DNA of 64,000 nucleotides from Sphingomonas sp. CFBP 13720 (GTDB lineage Bacteria > Pseudomonadota > Alphaproteobacteria > Sphingomonadales > Sphingomonadaceae). The DNA lies in NCBI RefSeq assembly GCF_014842075.1, contig NZ_JACYVA010000009.1, positions 1-64,000 on the forward strand, written 5' to 3'. The notes under the pieces are model-generated. The model worked only from the letters and a program-made list of their open reading frames with translations, did not search any database and was not told where the DNA came from. A program made the position numbers and the translations under genes. Positions 1-8,170 of this stretch are shown piece by piece (position 1 is the stretch's first letter; each line of letters starts with the position of its first letter).

Positions 1-327
1 CGTGAATCAGAAAACCGTCACCGTGTGAATCCCTGATGATTCAGCTCGGCTGAAAAACGCTCTAGCTAAATTAACTTGGAATGCACAAAGCGCACGCTGC
101 CGGAACGGAAGCCTTGCGTTGTTTCCGCTGTTCATTCGGATGAACTGCACGTTTTCTGCCTGTGCCAAGTAGGGCGAGAGACATGGCGCGGCGCAAGCCG
201 ACGACCGGACTGTACGGCGGACATTCCACAAACGGATACTGATACGGTACATCGGTTGTGGATCGTTGCGTTGCCGACACGGAACGGCCGGTCGCTTCCC
301 TCGTTGGGGCGAGGTATACGGGGGAAC
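1..327. other. Non-coding left edge
   Basis: No convincing gene is seen here. The first 85 bases are clearly more AT-rich than the rest of the window and carry short repeats of GATTCA and GAATCA in both orientations. This could be the edge of an intergenic region belonging to a gene to the left. Open frames crossing this stretch on both strands have Arg- and Pro-rich translations typical of antisense shadows in high-GC DNA. Confidence 0.5.
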
Positions 328-1398
328 ATGATGAACGGCGACGGACAACGGACACCGATCGGCTATGGCCGGTTCGCGGCGATGGTGGTGATCGTCATGG
401 CGTTGGTCGGCGTGGCGTTCGTGCTCGTCGAACTGACGCGGCTGATGATGCTGGTGTTCGCGTCGGTCGTGTTCGCGGTGGTGTTCGACGCGATCGCGGT
501 GCGGCTGCGGCGGTGGACCGGGATGCCACGCGGACTGGCAATCGTCGCCGCCGTCCTGCTGCTGCTCGGCGTCTTCTTCGGCGTGTTCACGATGTTCGGC
601 GCGCAGCTCATCGCCGAATTCGATGAAATCCGCGACAAGTTTCCAGCGGCGCTGGGCGCGATCGAACAGCAGCTTGACCGCTGGGGGCTGGGCGAACCGG
701 CACGCAACCTGATCCAGCAGGGCACGAGCGACCTGTCGACGCTGGCGTCGCGGGCGGGCGGATACGTCATTTCGGCGGGCAGCGGCCTGTCGGACGTCGT
801 GCTGGTGCTCGTCGGCGCGATCTTCTTTGCTGCCGATCCGGCGGTGTACAAGCGTGGGGTGCTGTTGCTGATGCCCGCATCGGCGGAACCGACCGCGCGG
901 GCGGCATTGTCGGACGTGACCGGTGGCCTGCGCGGCTGGATGCGGGGGCAGGGCGTGTCGATGGTGGTTGCCGCGGCGATGACCAGCCTCGGCCTGTGGC
1001 TGCTCGGCGTGCCGGCCTTTGCCGGGCTGGGACTGATCGCCGGGCTGCTCGATGTCATTCCGTTCGTGGGTCCGGTGATCGCGGCGATTCCGGCGGTGCT
1101 GCTCGCCTTCACCGTATCGCCGATGACCGCGCTGTGGACGGTCGCGATGTTCATCGTGATCCAGCAGATCCAGGGCAATTTCCTGCAACCGATGATCCAG
1201 AAACAGGCGGTCGACGTGCCGCCCGCGATCCTGTTGTTCGCGGTGCTGGCGTCGGGCACGCTGTTCGGCTTCCTCGGCGTCCTGCTTGCCGCGCCGGTCA
1301 CGATCGTCGCCTATGTCCTCGTCCAGCGGATCTATGTGAAGACGCTGCTCGGCAAGGACATCAAGGTCGCCGGGCGCGAAGAGGGGGCGGCGGACTGA
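328..1398 (+). CDS. AI-2E family transporter (PerM/YdiK-like permease)
   Basis: A 356-residue polytopic inner-membrane protein of the AI-2E transporter (PF01594) family; members export autoinducer or act as ion antiporters, and the substrate here cannot be told. Two hydrophobic segments lie near residues 10-45, another near 65-85, a soluble middle part near 90-150, and a dense cluster of helices after residue 150. The family feature of a glycine/proline-rich helix near DVIPFVGP and the segment QIQGNFLQP are both visible. ATG 328 follows GGGGGAA at a good distance; the open frame continues upstream to 76 but without family-like sequence. It is convergent with crtB. Confidence 0.88.
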   Translation: MMNGDGQRTPIGYGRFAAMVVIVMALVGVAFVLVELTRLMMLVFASVVFAVVFDAIAVRLRRWTGMPRGLAIVAAVLLLLGVFFGVFTMFGAQLIAEFDEIRDKFPAALGAIEQQLDRWGLGEPARNLIQQGTSDLSTLASRAGGYVISAGSGLSDVVLVLVGAIFFAADPAVYKRGVLLLMPASAEPTARAALSDVTGGLRGWMRGQGVSMVVAAAMTSLGLWLLGVPAFAGLGLIAGLLDVIPFVGPVIAAIPAVLLAFTVSPMTALWTVAMFIVIQQIQGNFLQPMIQKQAVDVPPAILLFAVLASGTLFGFLGVLLAAPVTIVAYVLVQRIYVKTLLGKDIKVAGREEGAAD

Positions 1399-1441
1399 CG
1401 GCGTAGCAACGCTCCCGGTTCCCGGCACTGGCCGGTGGCCG

Positions 1442-2380
1442 CTAGTCCCTCGGCCGGGTCCACAAGACCGGATCGCGCGGCACCACCGCCGGTCCCCTGG
1501 TCAGCCGGGCCTGCAGGAAACTCCGCCCGATCGCGACCAGCTTTTCGGCCTTCGACGTAGTCTGGCGCCGGTCCCATGCCCCGTCGCCGGCCGCCGCGAC
1601 CTTGCGCGCGATGCCGCCATAGATATCCGCCGCCGCCAGCACCGCCCAGCGCGAACGCCATGGCAGCCGGGCCGCGCCGATCCGCGCGCTGTCCTCGTGC
1701 AGCCGCGCCCGCGCGGTCATCCGGCGGGCGAGCATCGTCAGTGCGGCGCGGTTCGCCGGGGCCATGATCGCGTCCTGCGCGATGCCGGTTTCCGCCAGCC
1801 AGTCGGTTGGCAGGTAACACCGCCCGGCCGCCGCATCCTCGCCCACGTCGCGCGCGATATTGGCAAGCTGGAACGCCAGCCCCAGATCGCAGGCGCGGTC
1901 CAGCGTGTCGGTATCGGCGGGATCGACGCCCATCACCACCGCCATCATCCCGCCGACCGCGCCCGCGACGTGATAACAATACTGATACAGATCCGCCTCG
2001 GTGCGCGGCCGCCAGTCGTCGGCGTCGAGCTGGAACCCGTCGATCACGTCGTAGACCAGCGCGTGCGGCAGGTTCGTTTCCGCCGCCACCACGCCAAGCG
2101 CATCGAACGACGCATCGCCCGTCGCCCGACCGGCCAGCGCCAGCGCGGTGCGTTCGCGGATCAGCGCCAGCCGGGCCGGGGCGTCGTCCACCCGCTGCAT
2201 GCCGTGGCCCAGTTCCTGTCCGTCGGCCAGATCGTCGCACGCCCGGCACCATGCATAGAGCAGCCACGCCCGTTCGCGCGTCGCGGGATCGAACAACGTG
2301 CTCGCCGCCGCGAAACTCTTCGATCCGCGCGCGATCGTGTCGCGCGCTGCCGCGACCAGCGCGGGGCGATCCGCGATCAG
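1442..2380 (-). CDS. crtB: Phytoene synthase CrtB
   Basis: Condenses two geranylgeranyl diphosphates to phytoene, the first committed carotenoid step. About 312 residues if translation starts at CTG 2380. The Mg-diphosphate motifs are present: DDLAD near residues 49-53 and ARDVGED in the second half, with the family block FQLANIARD. There is no ATG, GTG or TTG between the end of the upstream LOG gene and residue 60, so CTG 2380, which overlaps the LOG stop as CTGA, is the best start. An in-frame ATG at 2617 would add about 79 residues of non-family, Arg/Gly/Pro-rich sequence and overlap LOG by 240 bases. Last gene of the crtY-crtI-LOG-crtB strand. Confidence 0.93.
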   Translation of the reverse strand: MIADRPALVAAARDTIARGSKSFAAASTLFDPATRERAWLLYAWCRACDDLADGQELGHGMQRVDDAPARLALIRERTALALAGRATGDASFDALGVVAAETNLPHALVYDVIDGFQLDADDWRPRTEADLYQYCYHVAGAVGGMMAVVMGVDPADTDTLDRACDLGLAFQLANIARDVGEDAAAGRCYLPTDWLAETGIAQDAIMAPANRAALTMLARRMTARARLHEDSARIGAARLPWRSRWAVLAAADIYGGIARKVAAAGDGAWDRRQTTSKAEKLVAIGRSFLQARLTRGPAVVPRDPVLWTRPRD

Positions 2381-2958
2381 AGGTCGGCGCTCGACATGCG
2401 GATGATCGGCACCGTCGGCTGGTACGCCGCCATCCGGTCGAGCAGCACGTCCAGCGTATCGGCGACGATCAGGATGTCGCGATGGACCGGACGCAGGAAC
2501 CCGACCTCGCCCATTTTCGCCACGAACGCGATCAGGTGATCGTAATAGCCCGCCGTGTTGAGCAGCCCGACCGGTTTGGCGTGATAGCCAAGCTGCGCCC
2601 AGCTCATCGCTTCCCACAATTCGTCCATCGTGCCGGTCCCGCCGGGGATGGTGACGAACCCGTCGGACAGGTCGGTGAACGCCTGTTTACGCTGATGCAT
2701 CGTATCGACGACGTGCAGTTCGGTCAGGCCCTTGTGCGCGACTTCCGCACCGACCAGCGCGGTCGGGATGACGCCGATCACCTCGCCGCCCGCCGCCAGC
2801 GCGCCATTGGCGACCGCGCCCATCAGCCCCAGCCGACCGCCGCCATAGACGACGCCGATTCCCCGCGTCGCCAGCGCATGGCCGACCGCTCGGGCGGAAT
2901 CGATATAGACGGGATCGGCGGGGGTCGCGGACCCGCAATAGACGGCAAGGCGGTTCAT
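2377..2958 (-). CDS. LOG family protein (TIGR00730), putative nucleoside 5'-monophosphate phosphoribohydrolase
   Basis: A 193-residue Rossmann-like protein. The family removes ribose 5-phosphate from cytokinin or purine nucleotides and is often misannotated as lysine decarboxylase. The signature PGGTGTMDE, catalytic Arg/Glu region and the N-terminal VYCGS block are visible, and VYGGGRLGLMG matches the phosphate-binding loop. Start chosen at the Met before NRLAVYCGS; an upstream ATG at 2994 is possible but adds low-complexity residues. It sits between crtI and crtB and its stop overlaps the crtB start, so it is probably co-translated with crtB. Why it is in a carotenoid operon is unknown; no pathway link is implied. 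Confidence 0.92.
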   Translation of the reverse strand: MNRLAVYCGSATPADPVYIDSARAVGHALATRGIGVVYGGGRLGLMGAVANGALAAGGEVIGVIPTALVGAEVAHKGLTELHVVDTMHQRKQAFTDLSDGFVTIPGGTGTMDELWEAMSWAQLGYHAKPVGLLNTAGYYDHLIAFVAKMGEVGFLRPVHRDILIVADTLDVLLDRMAAYQPTVPIIRMSSADL

Positions 2959-3018
2959 GCGAGCGTCGGTAGGCGATGGGCGGGAGGACGACAAGCGCTT
3001 CCCGGTCGACCCCGGACC

Positions 3019-3137
3019 CGTTCGGTTCGAGCAGCTTCGAGCGCAGTCGAGAAGCGTCCGTCGAGAACGCTCAGCCAGCGGAATCCCGTTCTCGATACGC
3101 GCTCTCGACTACGCTCGATCGCTACTCGAACCGAACG
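3019..3137. repeat. Imperfect inverted repeat between crtI and LOG gene
   Basis: Arms 3019-3052 and 3103-3137 are near-perfect reverse complements (outer part CGTTCGGTTCGAGCAG against CTACTCGAACCGAACG, inner part CTTCGAGCGCAGTCGAGA against TCTCGACTACGCTCGA), with a loop of about 50 bases. Similar TTCGAG-rich palindromes are common between genes in sphingomonads. It could be a REP-like element, a transcript-stabilising hairpin or an attenuator separating crtYI from LOG-crtB. Confidence 0.85.
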
Positions 3138-3158
3138 GCGTGTGGGTGAGGGAAACCC

Positions 3159-4637
3159 TTACCCCTCGTCGCCCAACATTAGCCCCGCCGTCGCCTTAGC
3201 GCTTCCGACTACGCCCGGAATGCCTGCGCCCGGATGCGTTCCCGCCCCCACGACATACAGGTTCGGGATATGATCGTCGCGATTATGCGCCCGGAAATAG
3301 GCGCTCTGCGTCAGGATCGGCTCCAGCGAGAATGCCGATCCGTGATAGGCGTTCAGATCCTGCGTGAAGTCGCTCGGCATATAGCTGAACTTGGTCACGA
3401 TCCGGTCGTGAATGTCGGGGATCAGCCGCCGCCCGACTTCGTCCAGAATACGCTTTTCTAGGATCGGGCCGATTTCGTCCCAGTTCACCGGGAACTTGCC
3501 GGTGTGGGGCACGGGGCACAGCGCATAGAAGGTGGAATGCCCCTCGGGCGCCATTGACGGATCGGTGACGGTCGGGTGGTGGAGATACAGCGAGAAATCC
3601 TCGCTCAGCACGCCATGGTCGTAGATGTCCGCGAGCAGCCCCTTATAGCGCGGGCCGAACAGGATCATGTGGTGCGGAATCCCCGGCCACGTGCCCTTCA
3701 CGCCGAAATGGACGACGAACAGCGACGGCGAGAACCGCTTCTTTTCCAGCCGCTGCGCCGTGCGCTTCGCACTACGCGAACCGGACAGCAGGTCGCGATA
3801 GCTGTGGACCAGATCGGCATTGGTCGCGACCATGTCCGCACCGATCTTCACGCCGCTTTTGGTCGTCACGCCGGTCGCGCGGTCGCCCAGCGTATCGATG
3901 CTCGTCACCGGATCGCCCAGCATCATCGTACCGCCCAGCTTTTCGAACAGCCGCACCATGCCCGCCACCAGTTGATTGGTGCCGCCCATCGCGAACCACA
4001 CGCCGCCGTCGCGCTCCAGCTTGTGGATCAGCGCATAGATGCTGCTGGTCTTCATCGGATCGCCGCCGACGAGCAGGGTGTGGAACGACAGTGCCTGGCG
4101 CAGCTTCTCGTTCTTCACGAACGACGACACGATCGAATAGACCGATCGCCACGCCTGATATTTCGCCAGCGCGGGCGCGGCCTTGATCATCGACGCGAAG
4201 TCGAGGAACGGCACATGGCCCAGCTTCACATAGCCTTCCTCATACACCCCTGCGGAATATTCGAGAAACTTGGCATAGCCCGCGATATCGCCGGGATCGA
4301 GCTTCGCGATCTCCGACCGCAACTGCGTATCGTCGTTGGTGTAATCGAAATTGGTGCCGTCGGGCCAGTTCAGCCGATAGAATGGCAGCACCGATTGCAG
4401 CGTCACGTCCTCGGCCATGTCGCGGCCGGTCAGCTGCCACAATTCCTGCAACGATTCGGGCGCGGTGATGACGGTGGGACCGGCATCGAACACGAACCCG
4501 TCGCGTTCCCAGTAATAGGCGCGGCCGCCGGGCTTGTCGCGGCCCTCGACCAAGGTCGTCTGTACCCCTGCCGATTGCAGGCGGATGGCCAGCGCGAGGC
4601 CGCCGAAACCTGCGCCGATGACGGCTGCCGTCTTCAT
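3159..4637 (-). CDS. crtI: Phytoene desaturase CrtI
   Basis: FAD-dependent desaturase of 492 residues, the usual length, converting phytoene to lycopene. The N-terminal dinucleotide fold IGAGFGGLALA is at residues 7-17, followed by EGRDKPGGRAY. The C-terminal carotenoid-dehydrogenase signature is seen in GAGTHPGAGIPGVVGSAK. Its ATG overlaps the crtY stop (ATGA at 4634-4637), so it is translationally coupled to crtY. About 200 bases with a large inverted repeat separate it from the LOG gene downstream. Membrane-associated by family analogy. Confidence 0.97.
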   Translation of the reverse strand: MKTAAVIGAGFGGLALAIRLQSAGVQTTLVEGRDKPGGRAYYWERDGFVFDAGPTVITAPESLQELWQLTGRDMAEDVTLQSVLPFYRLNWPDGTNFDYTNDDTQLRSEIAKLDPGDIAGYAKFLEYSAGVYEEGYVKLGHVPFLDFASMIKAAPALAKYQAWRSVYSIVSSFVKNEKLRQALSFHTLLVGGDPMKTSSIYALIHKLERDGGVWFAMGGTNQLVAGMVRLFEKLGGTMMLGDPVTSIDTLGDRATGVTTKSGVKIGADMVATNADLVHSYRDLLSGSRSAKRTAQRLEKKRFSPSLFVVHFGVKGTWPGIPHHMILFGPRYKGLLADIYDHGVLSEDFSLYLHHPTVTDPSMAPEGHSTFYALCPVPHTGKFPVNWDEIGPILEKRILDEVGRRLIPDIHDRIVTKFSYMPSDFTQDLNAYHGSAFSLEPILTQSAYFRAHNRDDHIPNLYVVGAGTHPGAGIPGVVGSAKATAGLMLGDEG

Positions 4638-5797
4638 GTCCGTTTCCCTGCCAATGCCCGCACCGCGCGCCCGATCGGCACCGGCGGTTTTCCGATAAGT
4701 ACGCGCGCCTTGTCGATCATCGTCGAGCGCCCCGCATAAAAGCGCCCCACCAGCCCCGCGTCCAGCCGGTAGAAGCGTTCGAGCACGCGGTAGCGTTCCG
4801 CCGGTTCCGCCGCACGGAACAACATGGTCGCCAGCGTGCGAAAGAAACGGCGTTCACGCCACAATCGCGCGGCATGATCGTGCGTCAGCGTGTGCAGCGC
4901 GCCGCCCGACCAGTCGCCCGATTCCGCGACCAGCTGTGCCAGCCGCACCGCATCGGGCAGCGAATAGCCGGTCAACGGATGGAACAGCCCCGCGCGCATC
5001 CCGCCCTTCGCCACGCGATTGCCGCCCGAGCGCCAATATTCCTCGAAATCGCCGCCCATCGCCACCGGCAGCACGCCGGTCTCGGTGCGTCCGACCCGCG
5101 CCAGCCGCCATTTCTTCGACAGCGCATATTGCGTGATCCGCCCCGCCAGCACTTGCGTGTCCAGATCGGGGGTGTCGCTGTAATAGGTATCCTCGACGAA
5201 CAGCGATGTGGCGGTGAAGGGCAGGGTATAGACGAAGCGATAGCCGTCGACCTGTTCGACCGTCGCGTCCATCACGATCGGGCGCTCGACATCGTGCAGC
5301 CCGCCGAGCTCCAGCTCCATGCCCATGAACTTCTGCCAGCCCAGATCGAGCAGCGACAGGTCGCCGGGGCCGCGACAGTCGATCACGCCCTGCGCCTCGA
5401 CCCGGTCGCCATCGGCCAGCACCACGGCGGTCGGGCTGGTGCCCAGCACGCGCGCGCCGGTCATCAGCGCCTGTGCCGGCAACTGGTCGCGCAACACCGC
5501 GTCGATCCGTTCGGACGTGATCGAATAATAGGCGGTGTCGAGCGTGCGGGCGTGACCCGGAAACGCGATGTCATAGCCGCGCCAGCCATGCGCGATCAAC
5601 GGCGCGACCAGCGCGCGGTTCGGATCGGTGACATCGCTGGCAAAGAACGACCACACATGGTTGCCGCCGAACGTCGCGTTTTCCTCGATCAGCCGGATCC
5701 GCGCATCGGGCCGCCGCCGCGCCGCCGCCAGCGCGATCAACGCGCCGGAAAGACCCCCGCCGACGATGGCGAGGTCGCAGTGATGAATGGTGGGCAT
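4634..5797 (-). CDS. crtY: Lycopene beta-cyclase CrtY
   Basis: Closes beta-ionone rings on lycopene to give beta-carotene. 387 residues, normal for bacterial CrtY. The N-terminal NAD/FAD fold DLAIVGGGLSGALIA lies at residues 8-22, and the family motif FVEDTYYSD occurs in the middle with GGMRAGLFHPLTGYSLPDA after it. ATG 5797 was chosen because the fold starts immediately after it; 35 additional in-frame residues upstream look like noncoding sequence. First gene of the minus-strand crt operon, divergent from the hydroxylase-like gene at 5977. Confidence 0.97.
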   Translation of the reverse strand: MPTIHHCDLAIVGGGLSGALIALAAARRRPDARIRLIEENATFGGNHVWSFFASDVTDPNRALVAPLIAHGWRGYDIAFPGHARTLDTAYYSITSERIDAVLRDQLPAQALMTGARVLGTSPTAVVLADGDRVEAQGVIDCRGPGDLSLLDLGWQKFMGMELELGGLHDVERPIVMDATVEQVDGYRFVYTLPFTATSLFVEDTYYSDTPDLDTQVLAGRITQYALSKKWRLARVGRTETGVLPVAMGGDFEEYWRSGGNRVAKGGMRAGLFHPLTGYSLPDAVRLAQLVAESGDWSGGALHTLTHDHAARLWRERRFFRTLATMLFRAAEPAERYRVLERFYRLDAGLVGRFYAGRSTMIDKARVLIGKPPVPIGRAVRALAGKRT

Positions 5798-5926
5798 GTC
5801 GCCCGACCTAGGGTGCGGACCGGTAAACGGCAATGGCTGTATTGGCCGGATTGGCGGGCGGGGCGGGAACGAAACGCCTTGCCGGACCGGCCGGATTTCC
5901 AACGGACCTCAAGGAGATGACGCGGC

Positions 5927-5980
5927 ATGTCCGCGAACCGCTGGTCGGCGTCGCCACGAACCGCTACAGCGACGCGATGA
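5927..5980 (+). CDS. Possible 17-residue leader peptide upstream of the hydroxylase gene
   Basis: A very short frame, MSANRWSASPRTATATR, begins at ATG 5927, ten bases downstream of a strong AAGGAG at 5911-5916, and its TGA overlaps ATG 5977 as ATGA. This is the arrangement expected for a coupled leader peptide. The same AAGGAG touches ATG 5917 with no spacer, which makes 5917 a poor start for the long gene. No amino-acid run suggests an attenuator, and the frame could be chance. Confidence 0.35.
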   Translation: MSANRWSASPRTATATR

Positions 5981-6792
5981 CCGTCGCGCTCGCCATATTG
6001 CTGTCCGCCGCCGCGATGACGTTGATCGTCGGGGTTCGTTACCTGCTGGCGTCGGCCGGGTTCGCCTTTGCCACCCGCGCGCGGCATCCCGGGCTGTATC
6101 GCGGGCTGGATGCACAGATCGCGAAGGAGATTCGCTGGTCGCTGCTATCGGCGGCGATCTATGGCATTCCGGCGGGCGTCGTCGCATGGGGGTGGCAGAA
6201 TCGCGGCTGGACCGCGATCTATACTGACACCCATGATTGGCCCCTGTGGTATCTGCCGCTGTCGGTGCTGACCTATCTGGTCGCGCACGATACGTGGTTC
6301 TACTGGACGCATCGGTGGATGCATCAGCCGAAATGGTTCCGCATCGCGCATGCCGTCCACCATGCCAGCCGCCCGCCCACCGCATGGGCGGCGATGGCGT
6401 TTCACCCGATCGAGGCGCTGACCGGGGCTGTTGTAATTCCGGCACTGGTATTCGTTATTCCGATCCATACCGGCGCGCTGGCATTGGTGCTGACGATCAT
6501 GACCGTTATGGGGGTCACCAACCATATGGGCTGGGAGATGTTTCCGCGTTTCCTGTGGGGGGGAAGGGTCGGCGGCTGGTTGATTACGGCCAGTCACCAT
6601 CAACGCCATCATGAACGCTACGGGTGCAATTATGGGTTATATTTCCGGGTGTGGGACCGGCTTTGCGGCACCGACGGCGGGTTGGGCGACTTCGAAAAGG
6701 AACGCGCGCGGGCGGATCGTCGCGCGGCGCGCGCTGCTGTCCGTGGCGGCGATGGCGACGTTGCCGGGGGCCATGCCGACCGGCACGCTTGA
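5977..6792 (+). CDS. Sterol desaturase / fatty acid hydroxylase superfamily protein, probable carotenoid hydroxylase
   Basis: A membrane di-iron hydroxylase of about 271 residues. The histidine boxes are intact: HDTWFYWTHRWMH, HAVHHASRP and HHQRHHERYG. It lies divergent to crtY, so ring hydroxylation of beta-carotene (CrtG-like 2-hydroxylation or a 3-hydroxylation) is a reasonable inference, but the short CrtZ type is not what is seen. Alternative start ATG 5917 has no spacer from its Shine-Dalgarno. The last 30 or so residues are Arg/Ala-rich, look like a shadow frame and overlap the DUF2141 gene, so the 3' end may be frameshifted or simply unconserved. Confidence 0.85.
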   Translation: MTVALAILLSAAAMTLIVGVRYLLASAGFAFATRARHPGLYRGLDAQIAKEIRWSLLSAAIYGIPAGVVAWGWQNRGWTAIYTDTHDWPLWYLPLSVLTYLVAHDTWFYWTHRWMHQPKWFRIAHAVHHASRPPTAWAAMAFHPIEALTGAVVIPALVFVIPIHTGALALVLTIMTVMGVTNHMGWEMFPRFLWGGRVGGWLITASHHQRHHERYGCNYGLYFRVWDRLCGTDGGLGDFEKERARADRRAARAAVRGGDGDVAGGHADRHA

Positions 6793-7147
6793 CGTCCGGC
6801 TGACCGACCTGCGCTCGACCAAGGGCATGATCCGGTTGTGCCTGACTGCCGATCCGAAGAATTTTCCCGGCTGCATCGACGATCGCAACGCCGTTACCCG
6901 CAATTTCCCGGCCGAGGATCGCGGCATCCGCATCGCCGGCATCGGGCGCGGCGATTATGCGGTGTCGGTGATCCATGACGAGAACAACAACGCGAAACTC
7001 GACACCTTTGCCGGAATACCCCGCGAAGGCTTTGGTTTCTCACGCAATCCTGCAATCGGTTTCGGCCCGCCCAAATTTTCGGCCGCCGAGTTCCCGCTAA
7101 AGGGTGATGCGACGATGCAACAGGTTCGAATTCGCTACCTGCTCTGA
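6611..7147 (+). CDS. DUF2141 domain protein, secreted
   Basis: Small secreted beta-sandwich protein family of unknown function, commonly found beside carotenoid genes in sphingomonads. The conserved part starts with TGTLDVRLTDLRSTKG and includes MIRLCLTAD, GDYAVSVIHDENNNAKLDT and GFGFSRNP. A signal-peptide-like stretch RRALLSVAAMATLPGAM precedes it. The true start is unclear: ATG 6611 or 6632 gives a long N-terminus overlapping the hydroxylase gene by up to 182 bases; GTG 6743 gives a 134-residue protein with a short hydrophobic start. Both overlap the upstream gene, suggesting translational coupling or a frameshift nearby. Confidence 0.82.
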   Translation: MNATGAIMGYISGCGTGFAAPTAGWATSKRNARGRIVARRALLSVAAMATLPGAMPTGTLDVRLTDLRSTKGMIRLCLTADPKNFPGCIDDRNAVTRNFPAEDRGIRIAGIGRGDYAVSVIHDENNNAKLDTFAGIPREGFGFSRNPAIGFGPPKFSAAEFPLKGDATMQQVRIRYLL

Positions 7148-7214
7148 CCGCAATCATGGACCGAACCGCGCCCAGCCACGTTACGCGGGTGCAACATTTT
7201 TCGGAGCCACGCCC

Positions 7215-8084
7215 TTGCGCGCCATTACCGCCGCCGTCCTGACCGCGACCTTCATCTTCGCCACCCCCGCGCTGGCGCAGGACGCGACTGGTTCCACCCC
7301 GCCGGCGGTCGACGCCAATGCCGACACCGGCGGCGACTTTGCCGTCGTCGGTCTGGGTGCTGCCGTCCTGCCCGATTACGAAGGATCGGACGACTATTCG
7401 TTCAGCCCCGTGCCGGCCGCAACCGGTCGCGTGTCGGGGTTCAACTTCCTGCTCGCCGGCAACCGGCTGAGCGTCGACCTCGTCCCCGATGGCATCGGGC
7501 CGACCTGGGATTTCCAGGCGGGTCCGATCGCGGTCCTCAACCTGAACCGCAGCAGCACCAAGGGCATCGACGACGCGCAGGTCCGCGCGCTGGGCAAGGT
7601 CGATACCGCGATCGAGTTGGGCGGCTATGTCGGCATCGGCAAGACCGGCGTCATCACGTCGCAGTTCGACCGGCTGTCGCTGTCGGTCAGCTATCGCAAG
7701 GACGTAGCCGGCGGGCACAAATCGACCGTCCTCGCCCCGACCGTCAACTATGTTACCCCGCTCAGCACCAAGGCGTTGGTAGGGCTGTTCGTATCGGGCG
7801 AACGCGTCGGCGAAGGCTATGCCGACAGCTATTTCTCGATCACCCCGGCGCAGTCGGTCGCCAGCGGCCTGCCCGTTTATAACGCGCGGGGCGGGTGGAA
7901 GAACTGGACCGTCGGCGCGCTGGCCGGCCGTTCGCTGACCGGCGATCTGACCGGCGGCCTGCAACTGTTTGGCACCGTCGTGTATCGCAAGCTGCTGAAC
8001 GACTTCGCCGACAGCCCGATCGTGTCGCGCAATGGATCGACCAGCCAATGGCTCGGCGCGCTGGGCATCGCCTACAGCTTCTGA
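7215..8084 (+). CDS. MipA/OmpV family outer-membrane protein
   Basis: A 289-residue beta-barrel protein of the MipA/OmpV family; relatives scaffold murein synthesis or have porin-like roles. Start TTG 7215 is preferred: GGAG sits at 7203-7206 and the codon begins a clear signal peptide (LRAITAAVLTATFIFA, cleaved after ALA). An in-frame ATG at 7104 would put 37 non-signal residues first. Family features include the early GLGAAVLPDYEGSDDY block, alternating strands throughout and a C-terminal aromatic residue (IAYSF), typical for outer-membrane insertion. A perfect hairpin follows the stop. Confidence 0.9.
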   Translation: MRAITAAVLTATFIFATPALAQDATGSTPPAVDANADTGGDFAVVGLGAAVLPDYEGSDDYSFSPVPAATGRVSGFNFLLAGNRLSVDLVPDGIGPTWDFQAGPIAVLNLNRSSTKGIDDAQVRALGKVDTAIELGGYVGIGKTGVITSQFDRLSLSVSYRKDVAGGHKSTVLAPTVNYVTPLSTKALVGLFVSGERVGEGYADSYFSITPAQSVASGLPVYNARGGWKNWTVGALAGRSLTGDLTGGLQLFGTVVYRKLLNDFADSPIVSRNGSTSQWLGALGIAYSF

Positions 8085-8089
8085 TCCTT

Positions 8090-8121
8090 CGCCCCCTCTC
8101 CATTCGCGTGGAGAGGGGGCG
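8090..8121 (+). terminator. Rho-independent-like hairpin after mipA gene
   Basis: CGCCCCCTCTCC (8090-8101) pairs perfectly with GGAGAGGGGGCG (8110-8121) across an 8-base loop, starting six bases after the stop codon. No T-tract follows, so termination strength is uncertain. Confidence 0.7.
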
Positions 8122-8170
8122 ACCGCCGCGCCGCATTGCTAGGCGCGCAAAACCGGCTCATAACAGGAAC

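Noticed and set aside
7..1428. 473-residue minus-strand open frame across the AI-2E gene
   Set aside because: Rich in Arg, His, Gln and Asp with no family sense; antisense shadow of the permease gene.
3576..4739. 387-residue plus-strand frame over crtI
   Set aside because: Antisense shadow; His/Gln/Arg-rich and no domain.
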